Source of the DNA: Escallonia rubra
Taxonomy: Eukaryota > Streptophyta > Magnoliopsida > Escalloniales > Escalloniaceae
Length of the DNA stretch: 64,000 bases
Direction of reading: 5' to 3'
NCBI GenBank assembly: GCA_033065855.1
Contig: JAVXUO010000006.1
Span: 19,311 to 83,310, forward strand
Part shown: piece after piece, positions 46,932 through 59,930 of the stretch
Position numbering within the stretch: position 1 is the stretch's first letter
Layout of the letters: every line of letters starts with the position of its first letter
Notes under the pieces: model-generated
What the model was told of the DNA's origin: nothing
Seen by the model: the letters and a program-made list of their open reading frames with translations, nothing else
Database searches by the model: none
Program-made: the position numbers and the translations under genes

Positions 46932-47917
46932 GATTGTCTACTGTAAGTTACAGCCGAGATGCTGTAAGTTACAGCCGTCCAATCAAAATGGATGCACCAG
47001 GATCTGTCACGTCACCCTACCAACTAAAAACACATCAAACTGTGCGTTTTGGAGTTAACGGCCCAAGCTTACTCTATGCAACATCTTTTCTCCCTTTCTA
47101 TCTATCTCTGTCCAAAAGCACTCTCTCTCCCACTCTCTAGGAATCCCTCTTCACCCCTTGCATCTCTATACTAATCCAACAACATGGACATTGACTTAAA
47201 AGTAGATTGCTGAGTTCCATCTCTAGTTCTCTACAACCACACTTGAATTTAAACACCAACTACATGGAGAAGAAGAAGCAGCAAAAGCATCATTTCTTTC
47301 ATTAAACTAAAAATAGATTACTCATGCAATGCCCATGTGAATAAACAAAAAGTCCAAATTCCCTGGATACAAGAGTGAAACAAGAAATCAACAAACCAAT
47401 TAGTGAACAAAACACCACCTGCTTGACATGTATTCTATGGGCCTTTCCGCATCAGCGGGTTTTACACCTTAGCCATGAGTTGGCAGAACAGAAGATGGAT
47501 CTAATGAGAGAAGGCCACTCTGCGCGTGCTTGAAGATCGATTCCATATTGGCTTCTTGGAGGACAGAGGGAGTGAAGATTCAAGGGTGCATGTAATTTGA
47601 TTTCAAGATGGTGATTCTTTGAAGGAGACAGAGGGAGGCGTTATGGCCCATGGATCGGTTTCAGCATCCATGGAGGGAGAGGGAGTCATTGCTGAGTGTA
47701 GATCGATTCGATTTTAGCACCCATGGATCATCGTTGTCGAAAAGTGGAGGTGTAGTCGTTGTTGGCAGATGGAATTGGGGGGGGGAGAGGTAATGGGGAG
47801 AATAAATAGCTGGCTGACGTGGCTTCATCTGGGCCGTCGTCTCTTACCTAACTCGATTGGACGACTGTAACTGGGGCTACAACATGTATGTTGTAACCCT
47901 AGCTACAACAGACGATC
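46932..47917. mobile_element. possible Mutator-like element with imperfect inverted ends
   Basis: The left end (GATTGTCTACTGTAAGTTAC) and the reverse complement of the right end (GATCGTCTGTTGTAGCTAGG) align, and both go on to AGTTACAGYCGTCCAATC. Ends of about 60-100 bp are degenerate. No target duplication was identified. Confidence 0.45.
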
Positions 47918-48269
47918 TGGATCCTGGTATGAGTTACTTGGAACATGCATGTGTGGACAATCATTGTCATCTCATCTTCGTTCTTCATTCTTGTGATTGT
48001 ACCGACCGTGAGGTCTTGTAGAGATCTATTGCAAATCCATATGTAGAAACCTCAAGATCTTGACTAAAGATTTGTTGCTTTTATTGTTAGAAATTTTGGT
48101 GAACTTATTTCTCTACAACATTATTAAACAATGTCTAATAGAATTTGATAGAACTATGAGTTGTTATGGTTTTCCGTTTGTGTGGATCTTGATAGTGTGC
48201 CAGTGCATTGGATATATTTGTTGGCATATTCTTAAGATAACGGCTTTACGTGTACTTTTAGTAAAATCA

Positions 48270-48400
48270 CAAAGTGCACCAAATCATCTAGTGCACTAAT
48301 TTTTGGTTATTATAAAATGTCATCTGGAATCGTTCACGTGGCGGGGGTGGACGGTCCCAAGTGGGTTGGGATATAGGAGCCTTTCTCAACCTTGTGTGGG
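48270..48400 (+). repeat. dispersed repeat, copy 2 of 2
   Basis: Same block order as 45740-45880, about 2.5 kb away and in the same orientation. Confidence 0.55.
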
Positions 48401-48504
48401 GATCATCTAATCTAATTATATATGGTAAAGACAAAACTGAGAGAATGTTGATGCTCTCTTTTCTACTTGGCATGTCTATCAACTTGCCATTTGACATTTA
48501 ACTT

Positions 48505-48805
48505 ATGTTGCATGAACTCGGTATGAGTTTCTAGGTTGGATATCTGTCCAAGTGTCAAATTTGTCGAATTTGTAGAACATAAGACACGGGGACTCTACAT
48601 ATTGTTACTTTGTATTTAGTTCTAAGGGAACTTGGTGCTTTATGCAGCGCATATGATTTTAATTAAGAGCTTGTCTCATCTTTAAGCAGTAACAACACTA
48701 TAACATAATGTACATAGTGGCATATCCTATGAGATATGTCGCAAACATATCCCGTTCCCGTGTTTGACATGAGTACTTCACGCTTACTGAATAGTCTATG
48801 TAACA
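48505..48805 (+). repeat. 300-bp repeat, copy A (uninterrupted)
   Basis: Shares AAGACACGGGGAC, ATGATTTTAATT, GAGATRTGTCG and ACTTCACGC with copy B in the same order. Confidence 0.7.
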
Positions 48806-49185
48806 CAACATTTGACCAATTAAATCCTTTTCACAATTTTCTTTCTTCCATGTCAAAATGTCCAACTAAAAACTTTTATCGATTGATTTACAATTTCACC
48901 ATATCTTAAGATTTTGCTAAAACACCCTCTCTCTCTCTCTCCCCCCCCCTCCCCCCACCCCCACCACACCCACCCCCCAATGTTCTAAATTTATGTCTCT
49001 TCCTGTATAAACTTACATTTTTGCTATATTTAGACAAGCCTAATATTCTCCCACAATTTTTGTCTCCAAGAAATCCCTCTCTAATTTCATTGTAAGTATA
49101 TAAATAATATTCTCTCATTTCATTTTTTACCATTTGTTATGTAAGTTCATTATGTTCTTAGTGGCCTTCATTAGTACAAACTTAT

Positions 49186-49830
49186 ATTACATGGACCGGG
49201 TACGAGTCATCTGAGTTGGATCTGTGTCCAAGTATTGGATCCGTCTAATTTTCAAAATATAAGACACGGGGACACGACAAAATTGAAATATACCCCTTCC
49301 GTACCAAATTATTTGATCAGGTTTGATTTGCACGCTTATTTAGGATATGAATCATATGATATGAGTTTCCCATTCTACCTGAGAAGGGGGGGGGGGAAAT
49401 AAAGTGGGTAGGAAAGAGAAATTGGGTCGGTGAAGGATTAAATGTGGAAAAAGAAATAGAATAAAGAAGTGTAAAAAATGGTAAATATGGAAAAACACTT
49501 ACAAAATCTTTCTTAATTTGGAAAGTGATCAATTTTATTGAGACAGTCTCAAAAGGAAATATGATGATTTTTTTGGGACGGAGGGAGTATTAGTTTTTAG
49601 TTATTTCTAAGGTAGAAATTGTGTTTTCTATGACGCAAATGATTTTAATTGAGAACTTGTCTCGTCTCAAAGCCAAACAATTGAAAGGAACATTATAGGA
49701 TGGTGTTCTTCGGACCATATTTCATGAGATGTGTCGGGCACATATCCCATACCTATGTCCAAGTATCAAGTGTTTGATATGGATACTTCACGCATTTTGA
49801 AGAGTCTATGTATCATAGGTCAGCACACGA
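49186..49830 (+). repeat. 300-bp repeat, copy B (split by a MITE)
   Basis: Same order of blocks as copy A, but interrupted at 49293-49587 by a Stowaway-type MITE. A partial third relative lies at 38760-38870. Confidence 0.7.
49293..49587. mobile_element. Stowaway-type MITE inside repeat copy B
   Basis: Ends CCCCTTCCGTACCA and TTGGGACGGAGGGAG are flanked by TA (49291-49292, 49588-49589). The inside is related to the 32107 element, in reverse. 295 bp. Confidence 0.8.
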
Positions 49831-49899
49831 GTTATTATCCTTATTGTTTATTATCATTGCTATTATGATTATTTGAGAGCAGCGATTTCCTACCCTTAT

Positions 49900-51090
49900 A
49901 TGTGTTATTTCACTTTTTCACTTGTTACTAAAAGGCTAACAATTGTTAGCGGAGTTTATTTTTACGACAAAAAAAGATAGACCCATATAAAATTGGTGAA
50001 AGTATCATGTCTCTTACTATCATTGTTACTACTAATTTGTTATTCTTATTAGGCTTACAAGTATGAATTTTCTCAACGAGTAGATTGTTAGGTGTGCTCT
50101 TATATATATCTTTAGGTACATGTATTCTAAAATATAAATATAAATTAGTTGTAATATCCATTTTTTCCTTCCAAATTTCATACTGAATTTTTGTTTTTAA
50201 GGTATATTGATCGTCATATAGGGGGTTGTTTTCAGGATACAGATAGCCAACATTAAGGCTTAATAAGTTCCTATATTGGTCACGTAGACTTTTAGAATGT
50301 TAAGAATTAGTTTTCACTTTATGCAAGGCTCACTAATATGGCACTCAAAATTATCGCTGCAAATTAAGTAGATATAAGTATAAGGATTTCATTCAAAATA
50401 ATATTTGCAAACGGTTAAGGACATTAATATGTTTAATATTTGATTTTAAATTCTTCTAGGTATCAAATTTACTAATAAGCATTATATTATTGCAAATTTA
50501 TTAATTATAACTGTACAGTCACTTTTTGGTTACGAGGTCCCATCAAATATCTTTTTTATTTTTTATTTACCAAAAAAATTGTAAAAGATATATGTTACAA
50601 AGATAGTTCTTTACATTGATTATGGTAGATATTTACACTAAAATAAGATAAATTTAAATTAGTTGTTGCGTCATTTCGTTTTTAATCTACATCTCATATA
50701 TTATTTATGCATTTTTGAATCTATGAGTTAGAGAATGCTTTTAAGAGATAGAATTGTCAAAATTAAGTCATACTATATGATGCTATATTGGTTACGTAGA
50801 GATAATTTTAGCTAGTTTTCGAGTTATAAAACTTTACAGTGCTAGAAATAAGGACCCCATCCAAGATAATATTGGAGACCCTTAGCGATACTTTTACGTT
50901 TGGTATATGATTTCTATATAATCCTATTTTACATTAGAAACATAATGTGATGAGGTCCTGCGTAAAAAAGCTGTTGTGTAGCTTCATTGCGTTTCTCGGT
51001 TCACGTATTGTATGTCATACAGATTTTTATTCTGGTAGAATGTCAAATGCTAATGCATTTTGTGTTATTATAACTGCAGTTCGTAAGTCC
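49900..51090. other. AT-rich non-coding gap
   Basis: No long frame, repeat end or RNA gene recognised. Confidence 0.35.
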
Positions 51091-51109
51091 TAATTCAGGA
51101 TAACTTGCT

Positions 51110-51465
51110 AGCAAGATGGTTTGCAACAACCTGACGAGATTGGCATTCAGCTAGATTTGGATGTGTTGGATCATGACAGGTCAGCCAATTTAGGGTTCAT
51201 TAAGAGTGTACGGAAGTGGGATCTACATTGCTATTACACCTTACAGATTAACCTACAAACAGGCTTTAGTGACCTGGTAGGCCTCTGACGGTGCCTTGTA
51301 TCGCTTACTCATTTCTCTTCTATTTGCAAGTGTTGGATCTCATGATAACATTAGTACTCGTTTTCAGCTTCCTCAACGAAATCATTCTAGTGGAAATATG
51401 CTAGCCGAAACACTTGAAAACTCCGTGTTGGCCATGCATACTGCTACAGTGACACTTGCTCAAGT
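51110..51465 (+). pseudogene. exon-like fragments of an unidentified gene
   Basis: 51114-51180 reads QDGLQQPDEIGIQLDLDVL and ends at a GT donor-like site (CATGACAG then GTCAGC). 51283-51465 reads ASDGALYRLLISLLFASVGS, then STRFQLPQRNHSSGNMLAET and LENSVLAMHTATVTLAQ, ending before GTTATG. The text looks protein-like, but I do not recognise the family and no start or further exons were found. Confidence 0.3.
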
Positions 51466-51719
51466 TATGTATCTCGATTTGCTTGTTCTTTTTTCTTCTT
51501 GTGTGTGTGTGTGTGTTGTGTGGTTCATCTTTTGTGGTCCATTATCAACCGAGGCATGTGCCACCGAATTGCGTAACACAAAGTCCATGGATACTTTGTC
51601 CGGTGTCGAAAGTTTCAACACTTTTCCAGATGATGCATGACTATGACCTTACCCATGTGAGCATATCATTTTGGTGGACCAGGTCCTGGACTTGTCATGG
51701 TAATGTATTCCAGGCGTAG

Positions 51720-53600
51720 AAACTCTCAGTACTTCATTCCTAGTCGTACTTTTACCGTGTGGACAACTCATTGACTAGATTCCTTGAAGAGGGATCAGAG
51801 AGCACTTGAAGTCCTATCCTCGGTTTTCTCCCCAATCCTCTTCTTTTTGCTTTTTCGAATGCACAGCCCCGATCTATCTATAAACATTAAAGCTGGCTAT
51901 CACTGATTTCTGGCTTGATTTAGGATGACAGATGATATTGCACTTCAAGTTCAATTAGGGGAAGATGTTCTCTCTATCTATTTGTAAGCCCTCTTGACGG
52001 ATGGGTAATTCATTCGCACAAAAATGCCAGGTCTAATCACGCCTAATTCTAAGCCAAACGTAACCGCATACCAAGGCATTTTAGGGTCTTTTTCTACCGC
52101 TTGGGGCCCCTAAAGTAGTTCGGTTCTTAAGTATCTTGTCAAGGCAGCTCGTACCATCTGTTATTGGGAAAACAATGCAATACCAGCAAAAACGCAATCC
52201 GGTGGGCAACAACTGTTGCGGCACGCAATTGGTGGTTGTCGGTTTTTGACGATGGTTTTCATGGTGGGTGCGGGTGGCGAGGAGTTGTGAGGATGTTGGC
52301 TTACGATAGTGTCGGGTTTTCGATCTAGATGCATTGGTTCTTTACTGTGGCAAGGACGGTCCCAGTTACAATAGGGTGGTGGCAATGTGGCATCATGGTT
52401 GTGCTAGTGGGTTTAGGAATGAGAGAGAGAGAGAGAGAGAGAGAGAGGTGATTGGTGTCGAACAAACTTTTGCATTTTTTGGACACAGTTGTAACCGGTA
52501 GAAAAAAATGTGAAAACACCTATAGCCTGTTTGCAAGTCTTTTTTAGGAGAGAAAAAAATGAAAGAAAGTAAGAAGACTTTCTTTCTTTCATTTTTTTTT
52601 CTATTTTGTGAGTTTTTTTAAAGAAAAAAAAGAAGGAAAAAGGAAAGAAAGTTTGGGCTTATTTTGTTTCTAAATCTTTTTTCCCAAATTTGAAGAGAAA
52701 CATATAGAAATGAAACTCTCATAAGTAACATTATAATAGTGTCCATATTACCCTTCGGATAACGAAGACTAAATTTTAATGATTTTTAAGTTTTAGGTTC
52801 CTTATAAGATCCTACTATTTTAATTACAAACATATGATTGTTTTAGATGTTAGAGTTGACTCGTGACTGATTGTTTTACTTTTGACGTGATATTAATTAG
52901 ATTTAGATGTTGTGATATTTGTAATTAACTCATGGCTAATTTTTATTTTTTCTACAGTGACAATGACCAGTGACCTAAGGCTTATAATATTAGTATGGTT
53001 CGTATTTTGTATGATGTCATTGATGACTACTTTGTTTATTTTTTAAAATTATATTCTTTTTTATGATCATACATCATACTTTGTGTTAGAATTATCACAA
53101 TATAGAATCAAAGTATATACGTAAGCAGGTGCTTTTTCTTTTCTTTTATGCTGAACTCAATAACAAGGAAAATGAATGATACTTTCTTTTCTCTCTTAGA
53201 TTCACAAACAAAAGAAAGAAATATTGTCTGCCCTTCTCTTCCTTCTTCTTCTCTCTCTCGCGTCTCAAAACTCACATTATTTAACGGTTTGGATAAAAAA
53301 CAAAATATTTTAAACGGACAACGAAAATGATTTTTTTTTTGGGGGGGTCATCATTACAAATATGAAAAATTCAAAGTGCAAATGGTAAGAGGGTGGAAGG
53401 TTCTCGTCTATTTTCGGTGGGAGGGTGTAATCCAAATTACAATTCGAGTAACTTAATGGGGGAACACTTATGATTAAACCAATGATTTGTTAGGGAGAAA
53501 AGAAATCACATGCAAAAGCAAATAATAACTCATTATAATCGGGTATGAGTGGGGATAATAAATACTGTATATAAGTAAAATAAAAGGAAAAGCGAAAACA
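51720..53600. other. non-coding gap with a GA microsatellite
   Basis: A (GA)n run at 52420-52447, and a long homopurine/homopyrimidine hairpin-like stretch at 52545-52650 where GAAAGAAAG and CTTTCTTTC face each other. No gene recognised. Confidence 0.4.
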
Positions 53601-54023
53601 TCAGATCAGACTAAAATTATAAATACATAATGTAGCAGATCCGGATTCTGATTTGTGGGCCACTGGACCCGACAAGGAGCGGTCTGAGACCCCTTTTGGT
53701 TGTTGGCCATACCCAATCCTGTAATCTAAACTCCTCAGCACACATTACTATCACCCAAAAATCATCTTGACAAACAGACCAGACCCCTTTTGGCATGGGG
53801 GCACAGACAATCTCCCAGAACACTAGCGCAAGTAAAGCCATGAACAAGCTTTCCCCTTTCGCTTTTCTCCACCGCAGTTATAACTCAAATCTCTATACAA
53901 ATGCTAGATCACTTATCAACCTAGCTCGCAGTATCACCTCACTAAACTTTAGTGTAAAAATGGTAGATATGATATATGGAAAGAACTACTGAACTAACTT
54001 GAATCACCCCGTTACGGTAGCAG
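53600..54023 (-). other. likely 3' UTR / downstream flank of the DUF1635 gene
   Basis: Non-coding sequence directly downstream of the stop. No transposon ends or separate gene were recognised. The exact poly(A) site cannot be placed. Confidence 0.4.
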
Positions 54024-54563
54024 TCAATTGAGGCCAATCCTCTGGTACTTCGTCTCTGTGGAAGAATCAGAGCCTTCAGAAAGACCCCTTTTCCTATTGA
54101 ATCTACCACAGTTGTTAATGTTGCTGAGCAAGCAGTCTTGCTGGAAAAGCTGAGCTGCTGGTGGCAGTGGTGATGGAAGGACCACCGGAGGTGGTGGGAT
54201 CTGATAGGTGTCAAGCGGTGGTGGCGGGTGGCGCCACTGAGGAAGAGGTCCAGCCAGAAGGAGGGTCTGTAAGAGTGGCCCAGCTTGCATCACTGCTTGC
54301 AAGAGCTTCCCTTTTTCCGGTAATGGTTTCTTTGGTACCACTGGGATCATCACTTGTTCTGGTGGTGGCAATTGGGGTGGTGTTGGTGAGGGTAATGGGG
54401 CTGGAATTGGGTCCATAACTGGCGATGAAACGATGCTTTCTTCGCAATCCGAAGAGGAAAAGCCATTGTTGGAGTCTAACCCTCTTCTGGGTTCATCCTC
54501 AATGCTTGAAATTCCAGAGTGTGGAGCATTTTGTTGCTGATGGTACTGTTGTTGCACAAGTAC

Positions 54564-54602
<39 letters not shown>

Positions 54603-54809
54603 AACCTGTTGCTGGAGCAAGAGTTTCTCAAACATGAGCTTTTGGCATTTGTCTTGTGCTTCATCTCTCTCTCCGATGGCTTTGTTGATCAGATCCTTGA
54701 GTTGAACCAATTGCTCATCTCGTACTTTTAGCTCCTCTTGAGCTCTCACCCTTGTTGTATCAAGCTCCATTGTAGTGAGCAAAAGAGACTGTGCTAGCTC
54801 CTCCATGCT
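54024..54809 (-). CDS. DUF1635 gene, exon 2
   Basis: Starts AGC ATG GAG GAG just after acceptor TGACAG and runs to the stop at 54024. It holds the coiled coil, polyglutamine, proline-rich and C-terminal conserved parts. The CAG/CAA run (about 54536-54613) mixes both codons. Confidence 0.9.
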
Positions 54810-55054
54810 CTGTCAATTGTCAAACCAAAGCAAGACCATGTACCCACGTTAATTAACTAAAATTGCCCAAGAAATGAACCCCCTAACATTCGACCAAAAC
54901 AAAGCACCCCAAACCCTCACATTACTCACTCTAATAAAACTGTAGTTTCAAGGTGACTACATAACATAAGGAACAAGCAGAAGAGGAAGAAATTTCTAAC
55001 CTTTACTTGGAAGCAGTTAGGCCAACCAAAAAGAAGATTGCGTTGATTGTCCAT
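54024..55054 (-). CDS. DUF1635 family protein, two exons
   Basis: Plant-specific protein of unknown molecular role; 279 residues. Exon 1 is 55054-55001 and exon 2 is 54809-54024, with a GT-AG intron (donor GTTAGA, acceptor TGACAG). Exon 1 encodes MDNQRNLLFGWPNCFQVK, the typical start of this family. Exon 2 opens SMEELAQSLLLTTMELDT and forms a predicted coiled coil to about residue 80. A glutamine-rich tract (about 84-111) and a proline-rich stretch follow, then KGKLLQAVMQAGPLLQTLLL and GPLPQWRHPPPPL, a conserved block of the family, and a basic tail NRKRGL. A second ATG two codons upstream (55060-55058) is in frame, but the chosen one has A at -3 and G at +4. The gene has no close neighbour. 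Function is not inferred. Confidence 0.9.
55001..55054 (-). CDS. DUF1635 gene, exon 1
   Basis: 18 codons ending QVK at a GTTAGA donor. Too short to be found by ORF length. It is supported by the family's conserved N-terminus and by clean splicing into exon 2. Confidence 0.85.
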
Positions 55055-55066
55055 GCTCATGTGATT

Positions 55067-55068
<2 letters not shown>

Positions 55069-55099
<31 letters not shown>
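55069..55099 (-). repeat. (GA/CT)n microsatellite in the DUF1635 leader
   Basis: About 15 GA repeats followed by a run of about ten G on the + strand, directly upstream of the start. On the gene strand this is a CT-rich leader. A TATA-like TTATAAAA lies on the minus strand near 55150-55140, so the repeat probably sits in the 5' UTR. Confidence 0.7.
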
Positions 55100-55111
<12 letters not shown>

Positions 55112-55159
55112 GGGAGAGGTGGCTTTAGCAGTGTTGGTTGTTTTATAAGGCTACTTTTT

Positions 55160-57900
55160 GGTACTGTTTTTCCTTTGGTACCTCCTCAATTTGCTTTACC
55201 TTTCTTCTTTTCTCCTCTTTTTTGTTCTTTTTCATAGTAGTCGTTGGTTGGAAAAAAGCAGAAAACGCCAAGACTCGAGAGCCTAGCAAGGGCAAAACCT
55301 CAATCCTAGCCCCTAGGGGCTGAGAGGAGTATCATCTGATCTGGACTGTGACTATTCAGTCTTTTTCTTCTCTCTGTGTAGTATACAGTAGATTGATTTT
55401 TTGCATTTAGGCATGTCATACTTCAGCGACAAACGCGGGAGTAAAGACAAGTCTGATATAGCTCCTCTGGTCTACTTCTGTGCCTGTCACGTGGACCCTC
55501 TTCTGGCTAAATCTCTGCCTCTGTTTGCCCGGAAATTCTCTCTGTAGTTCCAGCCTTTGCTAAAAATAGATCCCTTCCATTCTCTAACCAGCCGTACGTG
55601 CATTAGCGCTCTGTTTGGTTAAGGGAACAAAAAAGGGTCATGGAGCTCTGTGTAGTGAGTTATTTGGTTACGAAGAAAATGATCTTCCAAACACGAGCTC
55701 TTGAGAATAGACCTGAGCCCTCAGTGCATGTGGGTCGACCTTCTAACTTTTGGACCAACCCCGGTCTCACATTCGCACAGTGTCTGTGGACAATCACTAC
55801 CTCTGCATACAAGTAGGTCCTTGTTCATGACCCAGGTACTATTTTCTTGGCTTTCATCATTACTGGGAGCCTAGCTTAGACGATGTCTGGATTTCCTAGC
55901 ATGTTGGCAACTGAAACTTTGAGGTGTAGCCGTTTCCGATTCGGATTTGATGCAGTTAATTGTCTCGCAATTGATTGGAAGCATTCTTTCTCCACGCATT
56001 GATATTTTTCAGTTAAAATGGTAAGAAATAAAGTATTCTTGCAACTTAGAAAATAACGGGTGATTAGAAGCTAATGGTCCTGACTATCTAAGATCGTTGA
56101 AATTAATGTAAAATAACATTTATCTTTCTTAATCTCACCTCCTTTCATGTCAGCTTCGCCTAATTCAGCGGTCTTGCTCAAGTATCGGGACCAAAGGCCG
56201 AAACCATACAATACAATAGTGAATCACTGCACCTAGAAGGGTAACATTTCATGCATAAATTCTCATTTCCCAACCTTAGCAATAGCAGAAACCTATGCAA
56301 TTGGCAACCAGTGTGCTTCTGCTTTTCTTTCCTTCTAGACATGAAGATTCTACCAATGCCTGTGATGAAAAAGAGTTGAATTGCCTTGACTGTTTTACCA
56401 TTTCAAAGCCCGATGAAAGGATAGGAGGCTAACGACTCTGACATTACTACGTGAGAACGGTCTCCATACGAAGAACTGTGGCCGACGACTTTACTGACAT
56501 GCACTTGACATGTAAACATTATAGTATAAATTTGGATTAAAGTAAGATAAATGGGAATTAGGTAAGATTCTTTAAGCTTTTTGCTTTGAAATTCGAGAGA
56601 GTTTTTGTTTCCTTTTCATAAACAAATGCGTTTACTACGGATAGCAATAGCATAATAGCGATGAGCCTCCCGTCATGTTGTGTTTAGAGTTTACTGCCCG
56701 TGGAATTCCTTCCTTGTGTACGTTTATTTTAAGTTGGTGTCAAGGAATAATTCAATGTATGATTAGTTGAAGGAGATAAGGACCTTTGATGGAGACTAAA
56801 TATTTGTATATTCTTGCTAGGGGAAAGGATCAATTTAGAAGGCCGATGGCAATCTTGTCATTCTTTTTAGACGACTTGTGCTATATTCGCTCCGATCTTC
56901 ATTCGTAATCATGTTTTGGTCATATTTGTGAATCCGTTCTGAGTTCATTTTTGAACTCGTTCTCAAGAATACAAGTTCATGATCTCAAAATAACCACATT
57001 CCCTTTACTATAAAAAAAAAACCATTTTGGTGATTTTGCCAACATTATCCCTCATTAATGGACATGTGAGAGAGATGAGAATTTCTGTCGATGCAAATTG
57101 ACGGTTGAATCGTTGGACGATTAAAGTCAAAAGTACACCACGAAGTGTCATGTAGTGATATTGAAACCCGAGGGTCATATCCGAAATCATCTGCAAACCT
57201 GAGGGAGGGTCAGGTGTAATTTATCATAAGAAAACTATAGTATGTGAATTGATGCAAGGAATATATAATAGCCCTTTTAGCAGTATCGTTGCCTATAAAA
57301 GGCCGTTTAGTATTGATTCTTAAAGGTAAATATTACTCAAATTAAAAACAGTTTTTAAAATCAGTTTTAATCTAACTTTAAACATATCTGATTAAAAGTT
57401 GTTGAAAGTATTTGGATAAAAATGGATGAACGTAGGTTTATATGGCAAATGCCATATACTTTACTCAAATTTGAAGGAGGCATTTATTGTCCGTTTATAA
57501 GTGAAGATATTTTGTTAGTTTTCTTGGTCAAACCTTATTTTTCAAAACTGATCAAATAAGTATCTTGGAAAATGAAGATTTTATATTTAATCAGTTTTGA
57601 GCCAATTGAAACAGATTTAATCAGTTTATTTATTTATTTATTTATTGTCAAACACTTCGAAAGTGGTTTAATTTGAATTTAATCAAGGTTACCATTTTAG
57701 AATGCAAACACCCTTTGAGGAATGCATGCGTGTTTTTGTGGACTACAATTTTATGTGGAAGATCCTTCACAGTAGTATACTAACTATCTATGAGTACCTC
57801 ACAACACGGAGCATATATTGCATAGTTTCGGCATTTTATTTTGACCATCTTTTATTTATTTATTAAATAGTTGAAACATTCATATTACTAATGTACTTTG
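55160..57900. other. promoter flank of the DUF1635 gene, then non-coding gap
   Basis: No convincing gene. Short AT-rich stretches and a TTTA repeat at 57627-57645. Confidence 0.35.
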
Positions 57901-58849
57901 GAGACAAAAGTCCATATGGTCCCTGTACTATATCCGAATTGCCACCTTAGTCCTAAACTAAAATTTTCGCGGCTTTAGCCCTCTAGCTTCAAACCTGTTT
58001 GCCATCGTAGTCTTTTTATCTTTTGTGACCGCTGCAGCAGGGGTAATAGAGTTATTTCTCAATCCTTAAGAAACAAAAGCACCCTTATGGTCCATGAACT
58101 CTTCACTTGTTGCTCAATTAATTCCTGAACTAATTCTTGCACTCTTGGTCCTTGAACATTGCATCATTAGCCAATTTCGTCCCTTAGGTCACTTCAATTA
58201 GGTTTTGGATGATGAAAATAGGCAATACATGCATGCTCCATCAAATAAGTCCCCACCATGACCATGGTTTAGTACCATAAGCACCAAGCTCTTTATAAGG
58301 TAGCTTTACCCTTACTGTGCACCATCAACACACCCCATACTCTTCAACCGACACCTCGACATCTCTCGCTCTTTCAACTTGGCTGCTGCCTCAATCGTCG
58401 GCGTGCCACTAACTGCCACTGTCAGTGACTGGCTACAACAGGTCGTTCACTTCTTTGCCCAACGACTGGCTGTAGTCAGCCCTCAGCCACCAACGGTCAG
58501 TCGTTGCTCAACAGCAGGGTGGTGGCTGCGGGGGCTGGTAGCAGCTGACGCTGGTGGTTGCAACCGGTGGCTGATGGTAGTAACTGATGTTCCCAACCTA
58601 TCTTGGCTACTCCTATAGGCCCACTGGGGGTCCCAATTTTCATGACAAATCGGCACATTCAACGGTCAACTTTTCAACGCTCACAAGTCGGTCAAAGCGA
58701 CACGTAATCAAGTCACATGTATTTTCCTTTTGTGAAGCAACTTTGGCGTGCCTTCCCCCATGGAGGGGTCGGCCACCTTTATGGGGGTCGGCCACCTTCC
58801 CCTTCAAGGGGTCGACCCCATTCCTTCTCCTCTCTTCAAGGGCCATGCA

Positions 58850-59400
58850 TCGTCTGCGACCCCTGTCGCTCGTGGTCGCGCGCCGGCCTCACGGTGCCCG
58901 TCGCCGTCGCTCCCGTGCCGGCTTCACGGGCGTCGCCCGTGGTCGCTCGCCGTCTCCACGACGCTCGTCGTCACCTGCACGCCGGCTTCACGGCACCCAT
59001 TGCCCTTGGGCGCACGCTGTCGCCCGCGTGCCGGCTTCACGGCGCCCGTTGTCGTCGCCCGCGCGCCAACTTCCAGAGCTCGCCACTCGGCACCCGCGCG
59101 TCGATTCCACGACCCCCGTCGCCCGTTGTCCGGACGTCATCTCCGCGACCCCCGTCGCCCGAATGACATCTCCGCGACCTTCGTCGCCCGCGTCCACGTG
59201 ACAGCTCTGCGACTCTCGTCGCCCGTGCCCCGTCTTTGCAACACCTGTCGACCACGCGCCAGCTCTGCGACTCCCGTCGCCTGAGCCCGCACGTCGTCTT
59301 CGTGACCTTCGTCGCCCGCGTGACAACTCTGCGACTCCCGTCGCCAGTGCCCGCGCACCGTCTCCGCGACCTTTGTCCCCTGCGCATTGCACTCCCACAC
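58850..59400 (+). repeat. GC-rich minisatellite (CTCYGCGACYCYCGTCGCC)
   Basis: Roughly ten variable copies of a CTCTGCGACTCCCGTCGCCC-like core spaced about 35-60 bp. Long open frames on both strands come from the lack of stops in GC-rich repeat. Confidence 0.65.
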
Positions 59401-59579
59401 TCTGCCGTGCCCATGCGCCACGCCGCTAATACAACCATGCCCCTAGCTCCCTGTCACACTATAGTGCCCTCGGCACCATCGCCGCCCCGCATGCCACTTC
59501 CACAACATGTGCCTCCGGCACCAGGTATTGGCTCGCGACGGTCGGCCGTGCCTATGCGCCACAATCAATGTCTAGTGCT

Positions 59580-59930
59580 GTAGGCAGCCATCGCCGCTTT
59601 CATTCCGGGGGCTCCGTTCGTAGTGCTCCAGCAAGAGGAGCCTCCGCAGCGGGATGGGCTCGTTACCACAAAGCCATCGCCGCCTTCATTCCGGGGGGGC
59701 TCCGCTCGTAGTGCTCCGGCACGAGGACCTCCACAGCGGGATGTGCTCGTTACCACAAAGCCATCGCCACCACGGGATAGGCTCGTTACCATAAAGCTAT
59801 CACCGTCTTCATTTCAGGGGGCTCCATTCGTAGTGCTCCGGCACGAGTACCCTCCGCAACGGGATGGGCTCATTACCAAAAATCCATCGTTGCCACGGGA
59901 TAGGCTCGTTACCACAAAGCTATCGTCGCC
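59580..59930 (+). repeat. tandem repeat, about 90-129 bp units
   Basis: Three units share TTCATTYCRGGGGG, CGTAGTGCTCC, and GGGATGGGCTCGTTACCA. The last two carry an extra block around CCACGGGATAGGCTCGTTAC. The 148-codon + frame here (59623-60069) is a translation of this repeat. Confidence 0.7.

Noticed and set aside
58587..59583. Frames of 115-204 codons on both strands
   Set aside because: They overlap in several frames over a GC-rich repeat with no recognisable domain; typical chance openings.
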